DNA of 64,000 bases from Gammaproteobacteria bacterium (GCA_012103455.1 WLWT01000001.1:3665288-3729287); one strand, 5' to 3'. Positions 36,860 through 46,020 are shown, numbered from the stretch's first letter. The notes: generated from the letters alone by a model not told the origin. Program-made: numbers and translations.

Positions 36860-37967
36860 CTACTTCGGCAAAAAATTACCCGACACAAATTAATAAAATG
36901 TGTTATAGTGATGCTATGAAAAAGACAGACGGTCGCTCACTGCCCCATTCCGCGCGAGAAGCCATCCGCAGGCACGCGGTTGCGCAAGTATTATCGGGTG
37001 AAAGCCCTGAAAAAGTAATTAAAGCCCTCGGATTTCATCGTTCTTGCATTGACGATTGGTTATCCAGATATGAGCAAGGTGGTGAACAGGCGCTGTCCAC
37101 CGGCAAGATCACAGGCCGCCCAAGAAAGTGTCCCGATGAATATGCGGATCGCTTACGTGAACTAGTTAAAACGAATCCGTTGCAATTGGATTTTCACGAT
37201 GCCTTGTGGACACGCTCGATGATTCAGATATTACTGAAAGATAAATTTGGCATCGAGGTCAGCGAGCGCTCGGTGGGCAATAGCCTGTCTCGTTTGGGGA
37301 TGAGTGCGCAGCGCCCTCGGTTTAAGGCATACGAGCAAAACCCTGATCAGGTTAAGGTATGGTTAAGAGAAACTTGGCCTGAAGTACAACGAGAAGCGAA
37401 AAGGCGCCGAGCGCGGGTCTATTTTGGCGACGAATCGACGATCCGGTCGGATTATCATCGTGGTACCACTTGGGGGGTACGGGGTGATACGCCAGTTGTA
37501 GCGAAAACGGGTCGGCGCTTTAGCGTGAATAGGCTGTCAGCCGTTTCGCCGAAGGGTCACCTGCGTTTCATGGTAACTGAATCACGGGTAACCGCAGACG
37601 TTTTTATCGACTTTCTAAGGCGTTTGTTGCACGACGCCAAGCGATCGGTCTATTGGGTTGTTGATGGCCATCGAATTCATCGAGCCAAGAAAGTGCAAGA
37701 ATTTGTCCGCAATAGCCAAGGTAAGCTCACGTTAGTATTGTTACCGCCGTATTCACCGGAACTCAATCCTGATGAGCTAGTATGGCATCATGTAAAAAGC
37801 CAACGAATTGGGCGGACAGTGGTGGCTACAAAGGAGCAACTGATGGCCTTGGCTCGTTCGGTGTTGCACTCACTGCAACAGAATACGCAAATAATTAAAC
37901 GGTTTTTCTATGAAAAGCATGTCAGATATATTCTGAATTAATGTCGGGTAATTTTTTTCCGAATTAG
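36860..37967 (+). mobile_element. Second IS630-family element (1108 bp)
   Basis: Ends CTACTTCGGCAAAAAATTACC and, inverted, CTAATTCGGAAAAAAATTACC, flanked by TA at 36858-36859 and 37968-37969. The uninterrupted target is seen at 35355-35370 (GCTGTTAAATGC), with one base different at the junction. Confidence 0.9.
36916..37941 (+). CDS. IS630-family transposase (different group)
   Basis: About 341 residues from MKKTDGRSLPH (the frame opens at ATG 36898). An N-terminal helix-turn-helix (EKVIKALGFHRSCIDDWLSRY) and DDE motifs: VYFGDESTIRSDY, VYWVVDGHRIH and LPPYSPELNPDELVW. No lesion is seen. It is only distantly similar to the 14.7-kb IS630 transposase. Confidence 0.92.
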   Translation: MKKTDGRSLPHSAREAIRRHAVAQVLSGESPEKVIKALGFHRSCIDDWLSRYEQGGEQALSTGKITGRPRKCPDEYADRLRELVKTNPLQLDFHDALWTRSMIQILLKDKFGIEVSERSVGNSLSRLGMSAQRPRFKAYEQNPDQVKVWLRETWPEVQREAKRRRARVYFGDESTIRSDYHRGTTWGVRGDTPVVAKTGRRFSVNRLSAVSPKGHLRFMVTESRVTADVFIDFLRRLLHDAKRSVYWVVDGHRIHRAKKVQEFVRNSQGKLTLVLLPPYSPELNPDELVWHHVKSQRIGRTVVATKEQLMALARSVLHSLQQNTQIIKRFFYEKHVRYILN

Positions 37968-38007
37968 TAGATGCAAAGCATAGCAGCGTAAAATAACAGG
38001 AGTTGTA

Positions 38008-39146
38008 GTGAAAAAGGTATTTGTATTAGGTGGCTACGGTAATTTTGGTAAGCGTATTGTTGAGAATTTACTGGATATTAATACAGTTAAAGTTGTGATT
38101 GTTGGCCGCAGCTTGGTTAAAGCACAAGCATTGATTAATGACTTGAGTGCAAAGCCAAATTCAGAGATTAAAGCAACATTAAGTTCACTTGTTATTGATA
38201 TTTATAGTGATGAATTTAAACAGATTTTAGTCAGGTATAAACCTTATTTAATTATTCATACCAGTGGCCCTTTTCAGGGCCAGAGCTATTACATTCCAGA
38301 ACTTTGCGTTAAGCATTCAATTCACTATATTGATTTAGCTGATGATAGACGCTTTGTTTGCGATATTAATCAGCTAGATAATTTGGCTAAAGCTCAAGAT
38401 GTGTTATTGGTCAGTGGTGCTAGTTCCGTACCTGGCCTTTCTGGTGCAGTTATTGATCACTTTCAGCAACACTTTAGTGAGATTGAGGCACTCGATATTG
38501 CTATTGCTCCTGGTAATCGAGCTGAGCGCGGTTTAGCAACAGTCAAGGCGATACTTTCCTATACAGGTCATGTCTTTAAACGTTTTAAACAAGGCCAGTG
38601 GCAAGATGTTTATGGCTGGATGGATGCTCGGCAGATCGACTTTGGTGATATTATTGGTAAACGCTGGCTGGCCAATGTTGATGTTCCCGATTCAACACTT
38701 TTTCCAAACCGATACCAAGTAAAAAAAGATGTTAATTTTCAGGCTGGTTTAGAGCTTTCTATATTGCATTTAACTATGGTTGCAATGGCTTATTTAGTTA
38801 AAAAAATCTAGTAAAAAATTGGGCCCCATTGGCTCAGGCCATAGTTAATACCAGTAATTTAGTGATTGATTGGGGCTCAGATAATGGTGCTATGCAAGTG
38901 ATAGTCTCTGGACAGGATAGACAAGGCCAAACGCAAAAGCTAGTCTGGCGTTTATATGCGCCTGATGGCAGTGGCCCCTATATCCCCACTTTTTCGACTA
39001 TTATTTTGGCAAGAAAACTACTGCTTGCGCCTGAAACTCTCACCATTCGCGGGGCTATGCCATGTCTCGGGCTACTATCTTTAACCGAGTTTTATCCGCA
39101 TTTTGAGCGTTTTGGTATTTATCATCGGGAGCAAATGTGTGGATAG
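38008..39146 (+). pseudogene. Saccharopine-dehydrogenase-like oxidoreductase, frameshifted
   Basis: The N-terminal Rossmann motif reads VFVLGGYGNFGKRIVENLL, followed by IIHTSGPFQGQ and HYIDLADDRRFV, typical of the saccharopine-dehydrogenase NADP-binding family. The first frame ends at 38811 after AYLVKKI; the other frame continues LVKNWAPLAQAIVN to TAG 39146. One base in the run of seven A at about 38803 accounts for the shift. GC content is low, about 37%, unlike the neighbours. It is the first of a four-gene AT-rich cluster. Confidence 0.85.
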
Positions 39147-39612
39147 TTATTTATTATTAAAACTGGTTCATATTATTGCTGCCGTTGTGGTTACAGGCAC
39201 GGGGGCTGGTATAGCCTTTTTTATGTTGATGGCGTGGCGGGCAAATGATACAGCAACACTTTATTTTACCGCTAAGCACGTAGTTTTAGCCGACTGAATA
39301 TTCACCTTGCCCGCGGTTATCATTCAGCTGTTTTCAGGTGTTTTGTTAATGAAAGCCCTGGATTATTCCTTTAGTTCACTTTGGTTTTATTGGGTCATTA
39401 TTCTGTTTGCCTCTATTGGCTTGTGTTGGCTGCCGGTGCTGGTGATCCAATACCGTCTGCGAAAACTTGCTTTAGCTTCAATGGAAAAGCATCACCTTGA
39501 TCCTAGGCTTCATAGGCTAATGCGCTTGTGGATAGCCTTGGGTATACCTGCGTTTTTAGCTATTTTAGTGACATTCTACTTTATGGTCTTTAAACCATTA
39601 CCTGTGGTTTAG
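39139..39612 (+). pseudogene. DUF2269 membrane protein with an internal TGA
   Basis: The frame from GTG 39139 (VDSYLLLKLVHIIAAVVVTG) reads through ... HVVLAD, TGA at 39295-39297, then IFTLPAVIIQLFSGVLLM to TAG 39612. In DUF2269 proteins this position is Trp (ADWIFTLPA), so TGG became TGA. Four hydrophobic segments. It overlaps the end of the dehydrogenase gene. The substrate or role is unknown. Confidence 0.8.
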
Positions 39613-39616
39613 TTTT

Positions 39617-40021
39617 ATGAGTCAAGCATTTATTGTTAATTTCGCTCGTCACTGTCTAGTCTTTTTATGGTTTTTCACTGCGGTTGTTTCTGTTTTTGGT
39701 GCGCCCGAAATAGATTATCGAGTGTTAGCAAAAGCCAATATTGTTGGTATTTGGGCAGATCTTGCCGTGTATGGTGGCGCAGGTTTAGATTTAATGATTG
39801 CGATTTGGCTGGTTAGTACATTTAAAAAGCACTATTGCTATATTTTTCAGGTAATTATTATACTGGCCTATTCGATTTTACTGAGTTTTATTGATGCTAG
39901 CTTTTGGTTGCATCCATTTGGACCATTAAGTAAAAATTTACCTATTGTTGCACTCCTGTTTTTACTACTTGTGCTCGATAAGCCAAAAGATAATAAGAAA
40001 GGAATTAAATGTTGTGAGTAA
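39617..40021 (+). CDS. DoxX-like small membrane protein
   Basis: 134 residues with four hydrophobic segments (FARHCLVFLWFFTAVVSVF, DLMIAIWLVST, IFQVIIILAYSILLSFI, LPIVALLFLLLVL), the topology of DoxX-like proteins. Start ATG 39617, five bases after the previous stop. Together with the saccharopine-dehydrogenase-like and DUF2269 genes this is a frequently seen three-gene set, apparently in one operon. It is the only undamaged member here. Confidence 0.7.
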   Translation: MSQAFIVNFARHCLVFLWFFTAVVSVFGAPEIDYRVLAKANIVGIWADLAVYGGAGLDLMIAIWLVSTFKKHYCYIFQVIIILAYSILLSFIDASFWLHPFGPLSKNLPIVALLFLLLVLDKPKDNKKGIKCCE

Positions 40022-40180
40022 TGCTATCACTAGCGAAGTGATCAATGGTGAAATTAGGGTGGAAATCTTAAGGCGTATTGCTGCCGCTGAGGCTGGGCAT
40101 AATGTAAAAGTGCTTTATACCATTGAATCCGGCAGCCAAGCGTAGAATTTTGCATCACCCAACAGTGATTATGATGTTAG
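40014..40180 (+). pseudogene. COG3541-type nucleotidyltransferase, N-terminal fragment
   Basis: The frame from GTG 40014 reads VEILRRIAAAEAGHNVKV, LYTIESGSQA, TAG, NFASPNSDYDVR. This is the N-terminal nucleotidyltransferase motif, normally ESGSRAWGFASPNSDYDVR, so Trp became TAG. The fragment is cut by a MITE right after the catalytic SDYDVR. It overlaps the end of the DoxX-like gene. Confidence 0.75.
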
Positions 40181-40319
40181 GGGCACTTCTAAAAATGCAC
40201 TTTCCGCGATGGCGGCGTCAGCGCCGTGCTCGAATCCTCAGGTATCACCTATACACTGCGGTTGCGCGCGCGGTGCTTCCTTGCACTCACGAAAAAAATG
40301 ACTATTTTTAGAGGCACCC
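40181..40319. mobile_element. MITE copy (139 bp)
   Basis: Starts GGGCACTTCTAAAAATGC and ends TTTTTAGAGGCACCC with the standard interior in the opposite orientation to the 35.1-kb copy. It ends the nucleotidyltransferase fragment. Flanks TTAG and ATTA are not a clean duplication. Confidence 0.85.
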
Positions 40320-40350
40320 ATTATTAGAAATTATACTAAAAGATAAGAAC

Positions 40351-40510
40351 TTGTTTGGTCCCATCATCAAAAATAGTGCTTTTTTATTAGTGAGCTTTTT
40401 TGCTTGCTTTCTTTATGCAAATGAAAACGCACAATATATTCATCATTCGCCGTGTTGGATAGATTACCAAAACGTGGCAACAGCTACAGAGGTACTTGTA
40501 GATGAAATTA
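40351..40510 (+). pseudogene. Short secreted-protein fragment
   Basis: The frame starting at TTG reads a signal-peptide-like AFLLVSFFACFLYANENA, then IHHSPCWIDYQNVATATEV, and is cut by an IS91-type fragment near 40510. AT-rich like the preceding cluster. I do not recognise the family. Confidence 0.4.
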
Positions 40511-41062
40511 GTAACGGTGTCCGGCGATGGCCGAGCAGCGATGGTCACTGACCAGCAATGGCAACGGGATTGTTGCCTTGAAGACACCCGCTGAGGACGG
40601 CACCGCCCATGGGGTTTTGAGCCCAATGGCATTCATCGGCCGGCTCGCAGCACTGGTCCCGAAGCCACGGGTAGACCTCACGAGATGTCATGGGGTTTTC
40701 TCACCCAACAGCCGGTTGCGTGAATAGGTGGTGCCAACAAAGCCAGCCGATGAACAAGCGCAGGTTGGCCAGCCTGCTAACCAGGCGTATTCGATGACGT
40801 GGGCGCAACGATTGAAGCGAGCCTTTGCCATCGAAATCGAGAAGTGTGAGAAGTGCGGTGGGAAAGTAAAAGTCATCGCATCGATAGAAGACCCGGAGGT
40901 CATTACGGACCTTCGCAACCTCACCCTTGCCTCGCCGGGCGTGAACCGCCACCGCAAAAGCGGCAAGGACGCCGGGGGCTGGCTGCCGGAGCGCAACCGC
41001 TGTTGGTTCGCAGCCCGTATCGTGGAGGCCCGCCGGGCTTACGGGCTCACCATTCCAGTATC
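40511..41062 (+). pseudogene. IS91-type (element B) transposase C-terminal fragment
   Basis: The frame has RWSLTSNGNGIVALKTP, LAALVPKPRVDLTRCHGVF and SPNSRLRE, then TAG, then VVPTKPADEQ, MTWAQRLKRAFAIEIEKCE and KCGGKVKVIASIEDPEVI. It matches the end of IS91-family transposases and also 63628-63930, including the same TAG. After about 40915 a GC-rich tail (GGWLPERNRCWFAARIVEAR) replaces the normal C-terminus, from another unknown gene. It truncates the HTH-GTPase gene coming from the right. Confidence 0.8.
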
Positions 41063-42280
41063 GAAACGCTCAGACGAAGTTTGCTGCATATGCTCAAGTA
41101 GTGCTTTCGAGCCTGTTCCCGGCGCGTCATTGAAGCGACAACAAAAGACAACCGACGTTCGAGGATCGCTGAGCCTCAAGTCAAGGTCTTCACGCACGGC
41201 TACGTCATCAACACCTTTAGTATCGATTACAGTGATCTCGAACTCCCCGAACGTCCTTCCAAAGTCGGGGATAATTAGGCGAATACTCTTGGGAAGCGGT
41301 ACATCACTCATGCGACCATTGTTGACCGCTCGAAAGGTTTCGCGGAGCCACTCCAACTGGTGCTTCCCCGTCCCGATCGAATACCAGATCTCGGTGTTCG
41401 TCCGCCTACGCAGTCCCATCATGTCGAGAATTCGTGCGCGCAGATCATCCTCGCCCTGGCAATCCCTTACCAAGTCGAGAATCGGGTCGTAATAGCTCGT
41501 CTTGCCACCGGACGTCACTTTTCTGCGAACGAGACCGGACATGTTGCGAATAGTCCGTTCGACTTCTCGCCCTACCCTTGGCGTCTCGGAAGCCTCGCCC
41601 TTGTGGACCGTCGCCCACTGCACTGCGGAGAAATCCGAGACAAGGCCGGTAAGTTCGGCTGACGCCATCGGAATCAAGGTAATCCCGAACTCTGGGCCGT
41701 TTCCAATGTGAAACTCGCAGATCGTTGTTCCGCCGGCACCGGTTTCCAGAACAGGTCTGTTGATACTCCGCTCATCGGCTTTGGCAGGCACCAAGAGGCC
41801 GTATGCAAAGCTGATTGCAGTCGATCTCCCCACACCCATGTCGCCGATGAAAGCGACGTTGTGTTTGAGGCGCGTCAGAAAGGACGTGGCACGTTCCAGG
41901 TCCCGTCGGCGCCGATCAATCTGTCGCCGCAATGGCCGTGGCTGTTCTTCGTCAGCGACAAAGTTGTCGATTTTCGCGAGCGTTTCTTCGGCAACATCGA
42001 GCGACGCCCGCTCCGGGTTCCAGAAGGACGGTGGTTCAACAAAGCGCCACTCCCTCCCCATGAACCGCATGAAGTCCTCGACGTCTGACGAACCGAGTAC
42101 CACCAAGGCACGCGCCACGCGCTCAATCTCTTCCTGCGGAGCGATCTCGCCTTTCTCGATTCGCGACAGGCGACTCTGATCCACCGAGGCCTTCTTCGCC
42201 ACTTCGGTCTGAGTCGCGCCGAGCCCGGATCGCAGTCGGGCCAAGGACTCCCCAATGCGGGGAAACTGCATATTCTCCAT
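41060..42280 (-). CDS. XRE-type HTH fused to a GTPase domain, C-terminus cut
   Basis: Start ATG 42280 with AAAGGAG 7 bases upstream. Residues 1-75 form a Cro/C1-type helix-turn-helix (ATQTEVAKKASVDQSRLSRIE). After a linker, a P-loop GDMGVGRSTAISF near 146 (G-x4-G-x-S with Arg in place of the usual Lys), a switch-like GGTTICEF region, and VIDTKGVDD near 351 as the DxxG motif. This is a dynamin/septin-like or AIG1-like GTPase layout. The protein is cut at about residue 405 by the IS91-type fragment. The architecture resembles regulated anti-phage or stress GTPases; the function is inferred only. Confidence 0.7.
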
Positions 42281-42300
42281 CGCTTCGCTCCTTTCGAACT

Positions 42301-42315
42301 CAATGATGCTGCATA
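42301..42315. repeat. Left half of a 30-bp palindrome split by IS630
   Basis: CAATGATGCTGCATA ends in the TA duplicated by the IS. Its exact inverse TATGCAGCATCATTG lies at 43431-43445 on the other side. Joined across one TA they form a perfect 30-bp palindrome upstream of the HTH-GTPase gene. Confidence 0.9.
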
Positions 42316-43428
42316 TACCCATCGCCATTGAAAATGCGAATATAGAATACTTATATTAGCTAGCTGATTATGGTCAAAATAAGCTTATGAACAATCATTT
42401 AACACCGAGCGAGCGCGATGAACTCGTAAAATCTCATCGTAAAGAGAGAGATGGGCGTATTCGAGACCGAATAAAAGCGGTTTTAGCTTTTGATGAGGGT
42501 TATAGTTATTCAGAAATTTCTAGGATTTTGCTTTTAGATGATGAGACTATTAGACGCCATGTCGATGATTACTTTTCTAAAGCTAAGCTGAAGCCCGAAA
42601 ACGGGGGCAGCAAAAGTGATTGAGACGAGAATGAAACAGCAAAGCTCGTTAAACACCTAGAAGGAATGACTTATCCTTATGTTAAGGACATTTGCACTTA
42701 TGTGAAGTTGAATTTTGGTAAGCTTTACAGTGTAAGCGGCATGACAAAATGGCTGCATCGCAATAATGTCTGCCACAAGAAGCCTGATGCAGTTCCAGCG
42801 AAAGCAAACGCACAGGCGCAAAAAGCGTTTGCCAAAGACTATGAACATCTTTCGAAAGACCCTAAAAACAAGGGTTTAATCTATTTCTCGGACAGTTTTC
42901 ATCCGCAGTATCAAACGCGGTTGGCTTATGGATGGATTTTAAGAGGCACTCGAAAGAATATTGCCACAACGGCTCGTCAAACACGATTGAATTTCATTGG
43001 TGCTGTATCTTTGGATGGTCACAAAATAATCCACACTGAAGTTGAGCGAGTGAATGCGCAAACGATTAAATCTTTTCTAAAATCTCTATGCAAACGGCAT
43101 ACACCAGAGAAAGACATTCATGTAATTTGGAATAATGCGGCTTATCATAAGAGCAAAGACGTTCAGTCTTATGCCAAGGACTCAAACATTAAATTACACT
43201 ATTTGCCGCCCTATTCACCGAATTTAAATCCAATTGAGCGACTTTGGAAAATGATGCATGAAGCGGTTACTTATAATTGGTACTATGAGAAGTTTGTAGA
43301 TTTTCGGGAAGCCTCTTTGAATTTTTTCAAGCGCATTGGAAGACGAAAGATTTTATTGAGAAAAAGAATCACTGATAGGTTTCACATTATTAATGCACCG
43401 ATGTTCGCATCTTGAAGTGTGATGGGTA
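42316..43428 (+). mobile_element. IS630-family element, copy 2 (1113 bp)
   Basis: Same length and ends as 14706-15818 (TACCCATCGC ... GATGGGTA), flanked by TA at 42314-42315 and 43429-43430. It sits in the promoter region of the HTH-GTPase gene in the opposite orientation. Confidence 0.93.
42387..43415 (+). pseudogene. IS630 transposase with stop and catalytic Asp lost
   Basis: Same protein as at 14.7 kb with two lesions: TGA after GGSKSD (Leu TTA to TGA at about 42622), and HVIWNNAAYHKS in place of HVIWDNAAYHKS, which removes the second catalytic Asp. The remainder, including NPIERLW, is intact. This copy cannot move by itself, though the 14.7-kb enzyme could act on it. Confidence 0.93.
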
Positions 43429-43620
43429 TATATGCAGCATCATTGCAGGTGTCCAGTCAGGCGTCGCTTCGAGTCGCCTGCACAGCTTTGGATGGCCTAC
43501 GTACACGCAACTCGCCGTTCCCCTCCCGAAGGGCGAGCTCAGCGGGGTTCGGGCGGAGCATGTGCGGCCAGAGCAGGGGCTACCGTGCGTTTCCGGCAAC
43601 CGGCGAACGGGGGAACGTTC

Positions 43621-43764
43621 ATGACCACCAACATCACCGAAGAGCACCGCCGCGCCTTCGAGACGCTCACCAGCGGCGACTACGGCAACTTCGCGCTGTT
43701 TCCCATCTTCGTCGATGGCGCACCGGGCGCCGCAATCGTGGCGGTCAACAAGAGCCCGCCTGTC
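43621..43764 (+). pseudogene. Plasmid-type small conserved protein, N-terminal half
   Basis: ATG 43621 opens TTNITEEHRRAFETLTSGDY, FALFPIFVDGAPGAAIVAVN and KSPP. It resembles small conserved proteins of plasmids and mobile elements of alphaproteobacteria. The frame is then joined to unrelated minus-strand coding DNA near 43765. GGGGGAACG lies upstream. Confidence 0.5.
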
Positions 43765-43769
43765 AGGGA

Positions 43770-44370
43770 GGCACGCAGATTCTGATTCACAAAGCGAACC
43801 ATGTTGGATTGACCTGTCGTGAAAAGTGCCTCAAATGTCCCGATCGTCGTGAACAACATCCAATTCAAGTACTGCTTGCTCGGTTCGCGCATGCGTCCGT
43901 AGAGTTCAATTTGCATCAGATTCAAAAAGAGCAGCAGCATCGCCAGTGCCGGATAAGTACCTTCTTCGTAAACATCATCGTCGAACAGATTCTTAAAGAT
44001 GAAATTTAAGTTGTAGGCCTCGGCTTGAATTTGCCGATACCGGGTGACCAGGTGTGTCGCCCTGTCAAAGAGCCCCGCCAAACCGCTCTCATTGCCTCGG
44101 TTTAGTGCAACTTCATAGAGCATCTCAGCGTCGAGATAGCCTGTCCCTTTGCAGACATCGAATGGCCGCATCCAAGAGCGCGAGTGTGGTTTCTTTGTCC
44201 TGGGCATCGAGCAGGTTTTTTGCGTCGAACTTCATCTTGTCAAAGAACGCCGCCTCATCGACACAGATTTGCGCGGCTAGCAGCATCCCTTCTTTGAAAG
44301 GTTTCCGAAGAAGCGAGTACGCCACCATAAATTTGCGTTTCTCGAGCGCTCTCAGTCCTTCATGGATCAT
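43770..44370 (-). pseudogene. Unknown protein, frameshifted and cut at its C-terminus
   Basis: ATG 44370 overlaps the stop of the upstream gene (ATGA). The first frame (MIHEGLRALEKRKFMVAYSL, FDKMKFDAKNLLDAQDKE) shifts near 44150 into CKGTGYLDAEMLYEVALNRG, HLVTRYRQIQAEAYNLNFIF, LFLNLMQIELYGRMREPS. It then stops matching at about 43770. A largely helical, soluble protein; I do not recognise the family. Confidence 0.6.
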
Positions 44371-44663
44371 GTCAGCATGTCGCCATAGAGCGACATGCTG
44401 ACATGATCCACGACCACTCGTCGTTCTAGGTTGCCGCGCCCCGAAACGTCGAGAAAGTCCAACGCATGGATGCCGCTGTTGAGGAGCTCAAGTTCTTCCT
44501 CAGATTCAATGTCGAATTGGACGTGATCGGCTTCCTGACGCGCCATTTCTCGTGTCAGGCCTACCATCAGGTCATGGAGGTGGAAGCAATACTCGTGCCG
44601 CGCCCAGTAGCGCTTTGGAATTCCCGCCAGACGGTCGCTATCAATAATGCCGATTGGATTCAT
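44367..44663 (-). CDS. Unknown 98-residue protein, coupled to the next gene
   Basis: MNPIGIIDSDRLAGIPKRYW, VGLTREMARQEADHV, FDIESEEELELLNSG, LDVSGRGNLERRVVVDHVS. The stop overlaps the start of the following gene by four bases, so the two are co-translated. It lies downstream of the zinc-ribbon and zeta-like toxin genes on the same strand. No family is recognised. Confidence 0.6.
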   Translation of the reverse strand: MNPIGIIDSDRLAGIPKRYWARHEYCFHLHDLMVGLTREMARQEADHVQFDIESEEELELLNSGIHALDFLDVSGRGNLERRVVVDHVSMSLYGDMLT

Positions 44664-44716
44664 TGTGCGACTCCCGCAATTGACCAGATCAGGCTCCCAA
44701 TGTCATCGCTGACTGC

Positions 44717-44917
44717 TTAGGACAACACTTTATAGTGACACTTCGGGCAGAAGTAGGCAGTGATATCCAGGTCCATGTCTCGCAGTTGTTCTGCAATGTG
44801 CTCCTCATGCTCACCTTCCACTCGGCACTCGCTGCAGATGATGAGTTTGCAACCGTCACACTGGGGAACCAGGATCACCTTCAGTCCATCAGGCGTTCTG
44901 ACATTCTTTGAAACCAT
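44717..44917 (-). CDS. Small zinc-ribbon protein
   Basis: 66 residues with four likely zinc ligands per site: PQCDGCKLIICSECRVEG and YFCPKCHYKVL (CxxC, CxxC, CxxC with His). It follows the zeta-like toxin gene by 29 bases on the same strand. The role is unknown; an accessory or unrelated protein is equally possible. Confidence 0.6.
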   Translation of the reverse strand: MVSKNVRTPDGLKVILVPQCDGCKLIICSECRVEGEHEEHIAEQLRDMDLDITAYFCPKCHYKVLS

Positions 44918-44946
44918 GATTCGATCTTCCCTGATGTGACTGGAGG

Positions 44947-45507
44947 CTAGATGAGCCAGGGTGGCGTCTCACCCTTAACGAGGACACCCGCCTCATACTG
45001 TGCAACGAGCACAAACGGTTCATCTGCTGAGGAATTGTCATACACGATGGCATCATCTGCCAGCTCAATGGCCTTCTTAAGATGCCCTGGTACCCGTTTG
45101 AGTCGTTCAACGATCTTCTCTTCCGGCACGTCATGTCGTTCCGCGGCCTGATAGCCGTTTTTGACACGCGCGACATTGAGCTGTGGATCGCTGAGGTGGA
45201 TGTAGATCACCGTGACGTGGTGACCACCTGCTTGGGCATCACGAATGACATCCAACTTGGAATGATGAGAAAACACCGTCTCGTAGGCAAAGGTCTTCCC
45301 TTGCTCCAATAGCTGGTCTCGCTGTTTGTTTGCCAGTTCCCAGGCGATTTGATCTCGTGACTTCGAATTGCCATTGTCGAGTAACTTTGCGATTTCATCA
45401 GCATTGACGAAGACAATGTCATGTGGCGCCAGTTGCTGGCGGTAGAACGTCGATTTACCGGCGCCATTACCACCGGCTAACAAGTAAAGTGTCGGCGACG
45501 TCGTCAC
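44947..45507 (-). CDS. Zeta-type toxin kinase
   Basis: 186 residues. Walker A at 12-20 (GGNGAGKST), then IVFVNADEIAKLL, FAYETVFSHHSKLDVI and VARVKNGYQAAERHDVPEE with the LID arginines. This is the zeta-toxin/UDP-GlcNAc-kinase-like P-loop family, which inhibits growth by phosphorylating a metabolite. ATG 45507 overlaps the antitoxin stop by four bases. Complete as far as can be seen. Confidence 0.85.
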   Translation of the reverse strand: MTTSPTLYLLAGGNGAGKSTFYRQQLAPHDIVFVNADEIAKLLDNGNSKSRDQIAWELANKQRDQLLEQGKTFAYETVFSHHSKLDVIRDAQAGGHHVTVIYIHLSDPQLNVARVKNGYQAAERHDVPEEKIVERLKRVPGHLKKAIELADDAIVYDNSSADEPFVLVAQYEAGVLVKGETPPWLI

Positions 45508-45914
45508 TGCTCCGCCACCGACTCATCAGGCATTCGAACGAACTGACCGCCCTTCCAAACACCTCGCTCAATCGAGCCATCGACATTAATAAGCTGCAGC
45601 AAACCTGGATGATCCGGGTCCGCTTGTATTCTCACTTTGGCGGTCGTGGTCGTTGCCGCCAACTCACCGCTTTCTCGTTGGGATTCGACCTGGGCTATCA
45701 GGTCATTGGTCGATAACACCGGTTTCGATGGCGCGGCGATTTCTAAACTCGCTCGACCGGCCAGCAACATGAACACGTCGCTCTCGGTCATCTTGCCGCA
45801 CACTTCTCGTCCAACGGCCGCCCAAAACTCAATCTGCTTGCCGAGGGATCGCTTGGAGAGTTTTGCCGCATCTGCAGCGGCTGATTCCAGTTCTCTGGCA
45901 ACGCGTATGGTCAT
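45504..45914 (-). CDS. ParD-like antitoxin of the zeta-type toxin
   Basis: About 136 residues from ATG 45914 (MTIRVARELESA), preceded by AGGGTG; an in-frame GTG three codons earlier overlaps that site. The N-terminus is ribbon-helix-helix-like (KLSKRSLGKQIEFWAAVGREV). The C-terminal LLQLINVDGSIERGVWKGGQFVRMP occurs in antitoxins paired with such kinases. It is the first gene of the operon and overlaps the toxin by four bases. Confidence 0.82.
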   Translation of the reverse strand: MTIRVARELESAAADAAKLSKRSLGKQIEFWAAVGREVCGKMTESDVFMLLAGRASLEIAAPSKPVLSTNDLIAQVESQRESGELAATTTTAKVRIQADPDHPGLLQLINVDGSIERGVWKGGQFVRMPDESVAEQ

Positions 45915-45939
45915 AGTAATCACCCTATTTGATGGAAAA

Positions 45940-45972
45940 TAGCATTATTCTACAAAATGTTATAATTTGCTA
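45940..45972 (-). promoter_or_regulatory. AT-rich promoter/operator region of the zeta operon
   Basis: TAGCA (45940-45944) and TGCTA (45968-45972) flank an AT-rich core that includes ATAATGCTATTT and TATAAT-like sequence on the minus strand, 25-60 bases before the antitoxin start. An autoregulatory operator is plausible for a ribbon-helix-helix antitoxin. Confidence 0.4.
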
Positions 45973-46020
45973 CAGATAGTCACATTATAGGTCATCCCGG
46001 GACAGATTTAGGACCGCGAC

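Noticed and set aside
35442..43415. TGA read as an amino acid (three frames with an internal TGA at 36.2, 39.3 and 42.6 kb)
   Set aside because: The positions need Leu, Trp and Leu, not one amino acid. Many intact genes here use TGA as a real stop, and the second IS630 copy has sense TTA at the same place.
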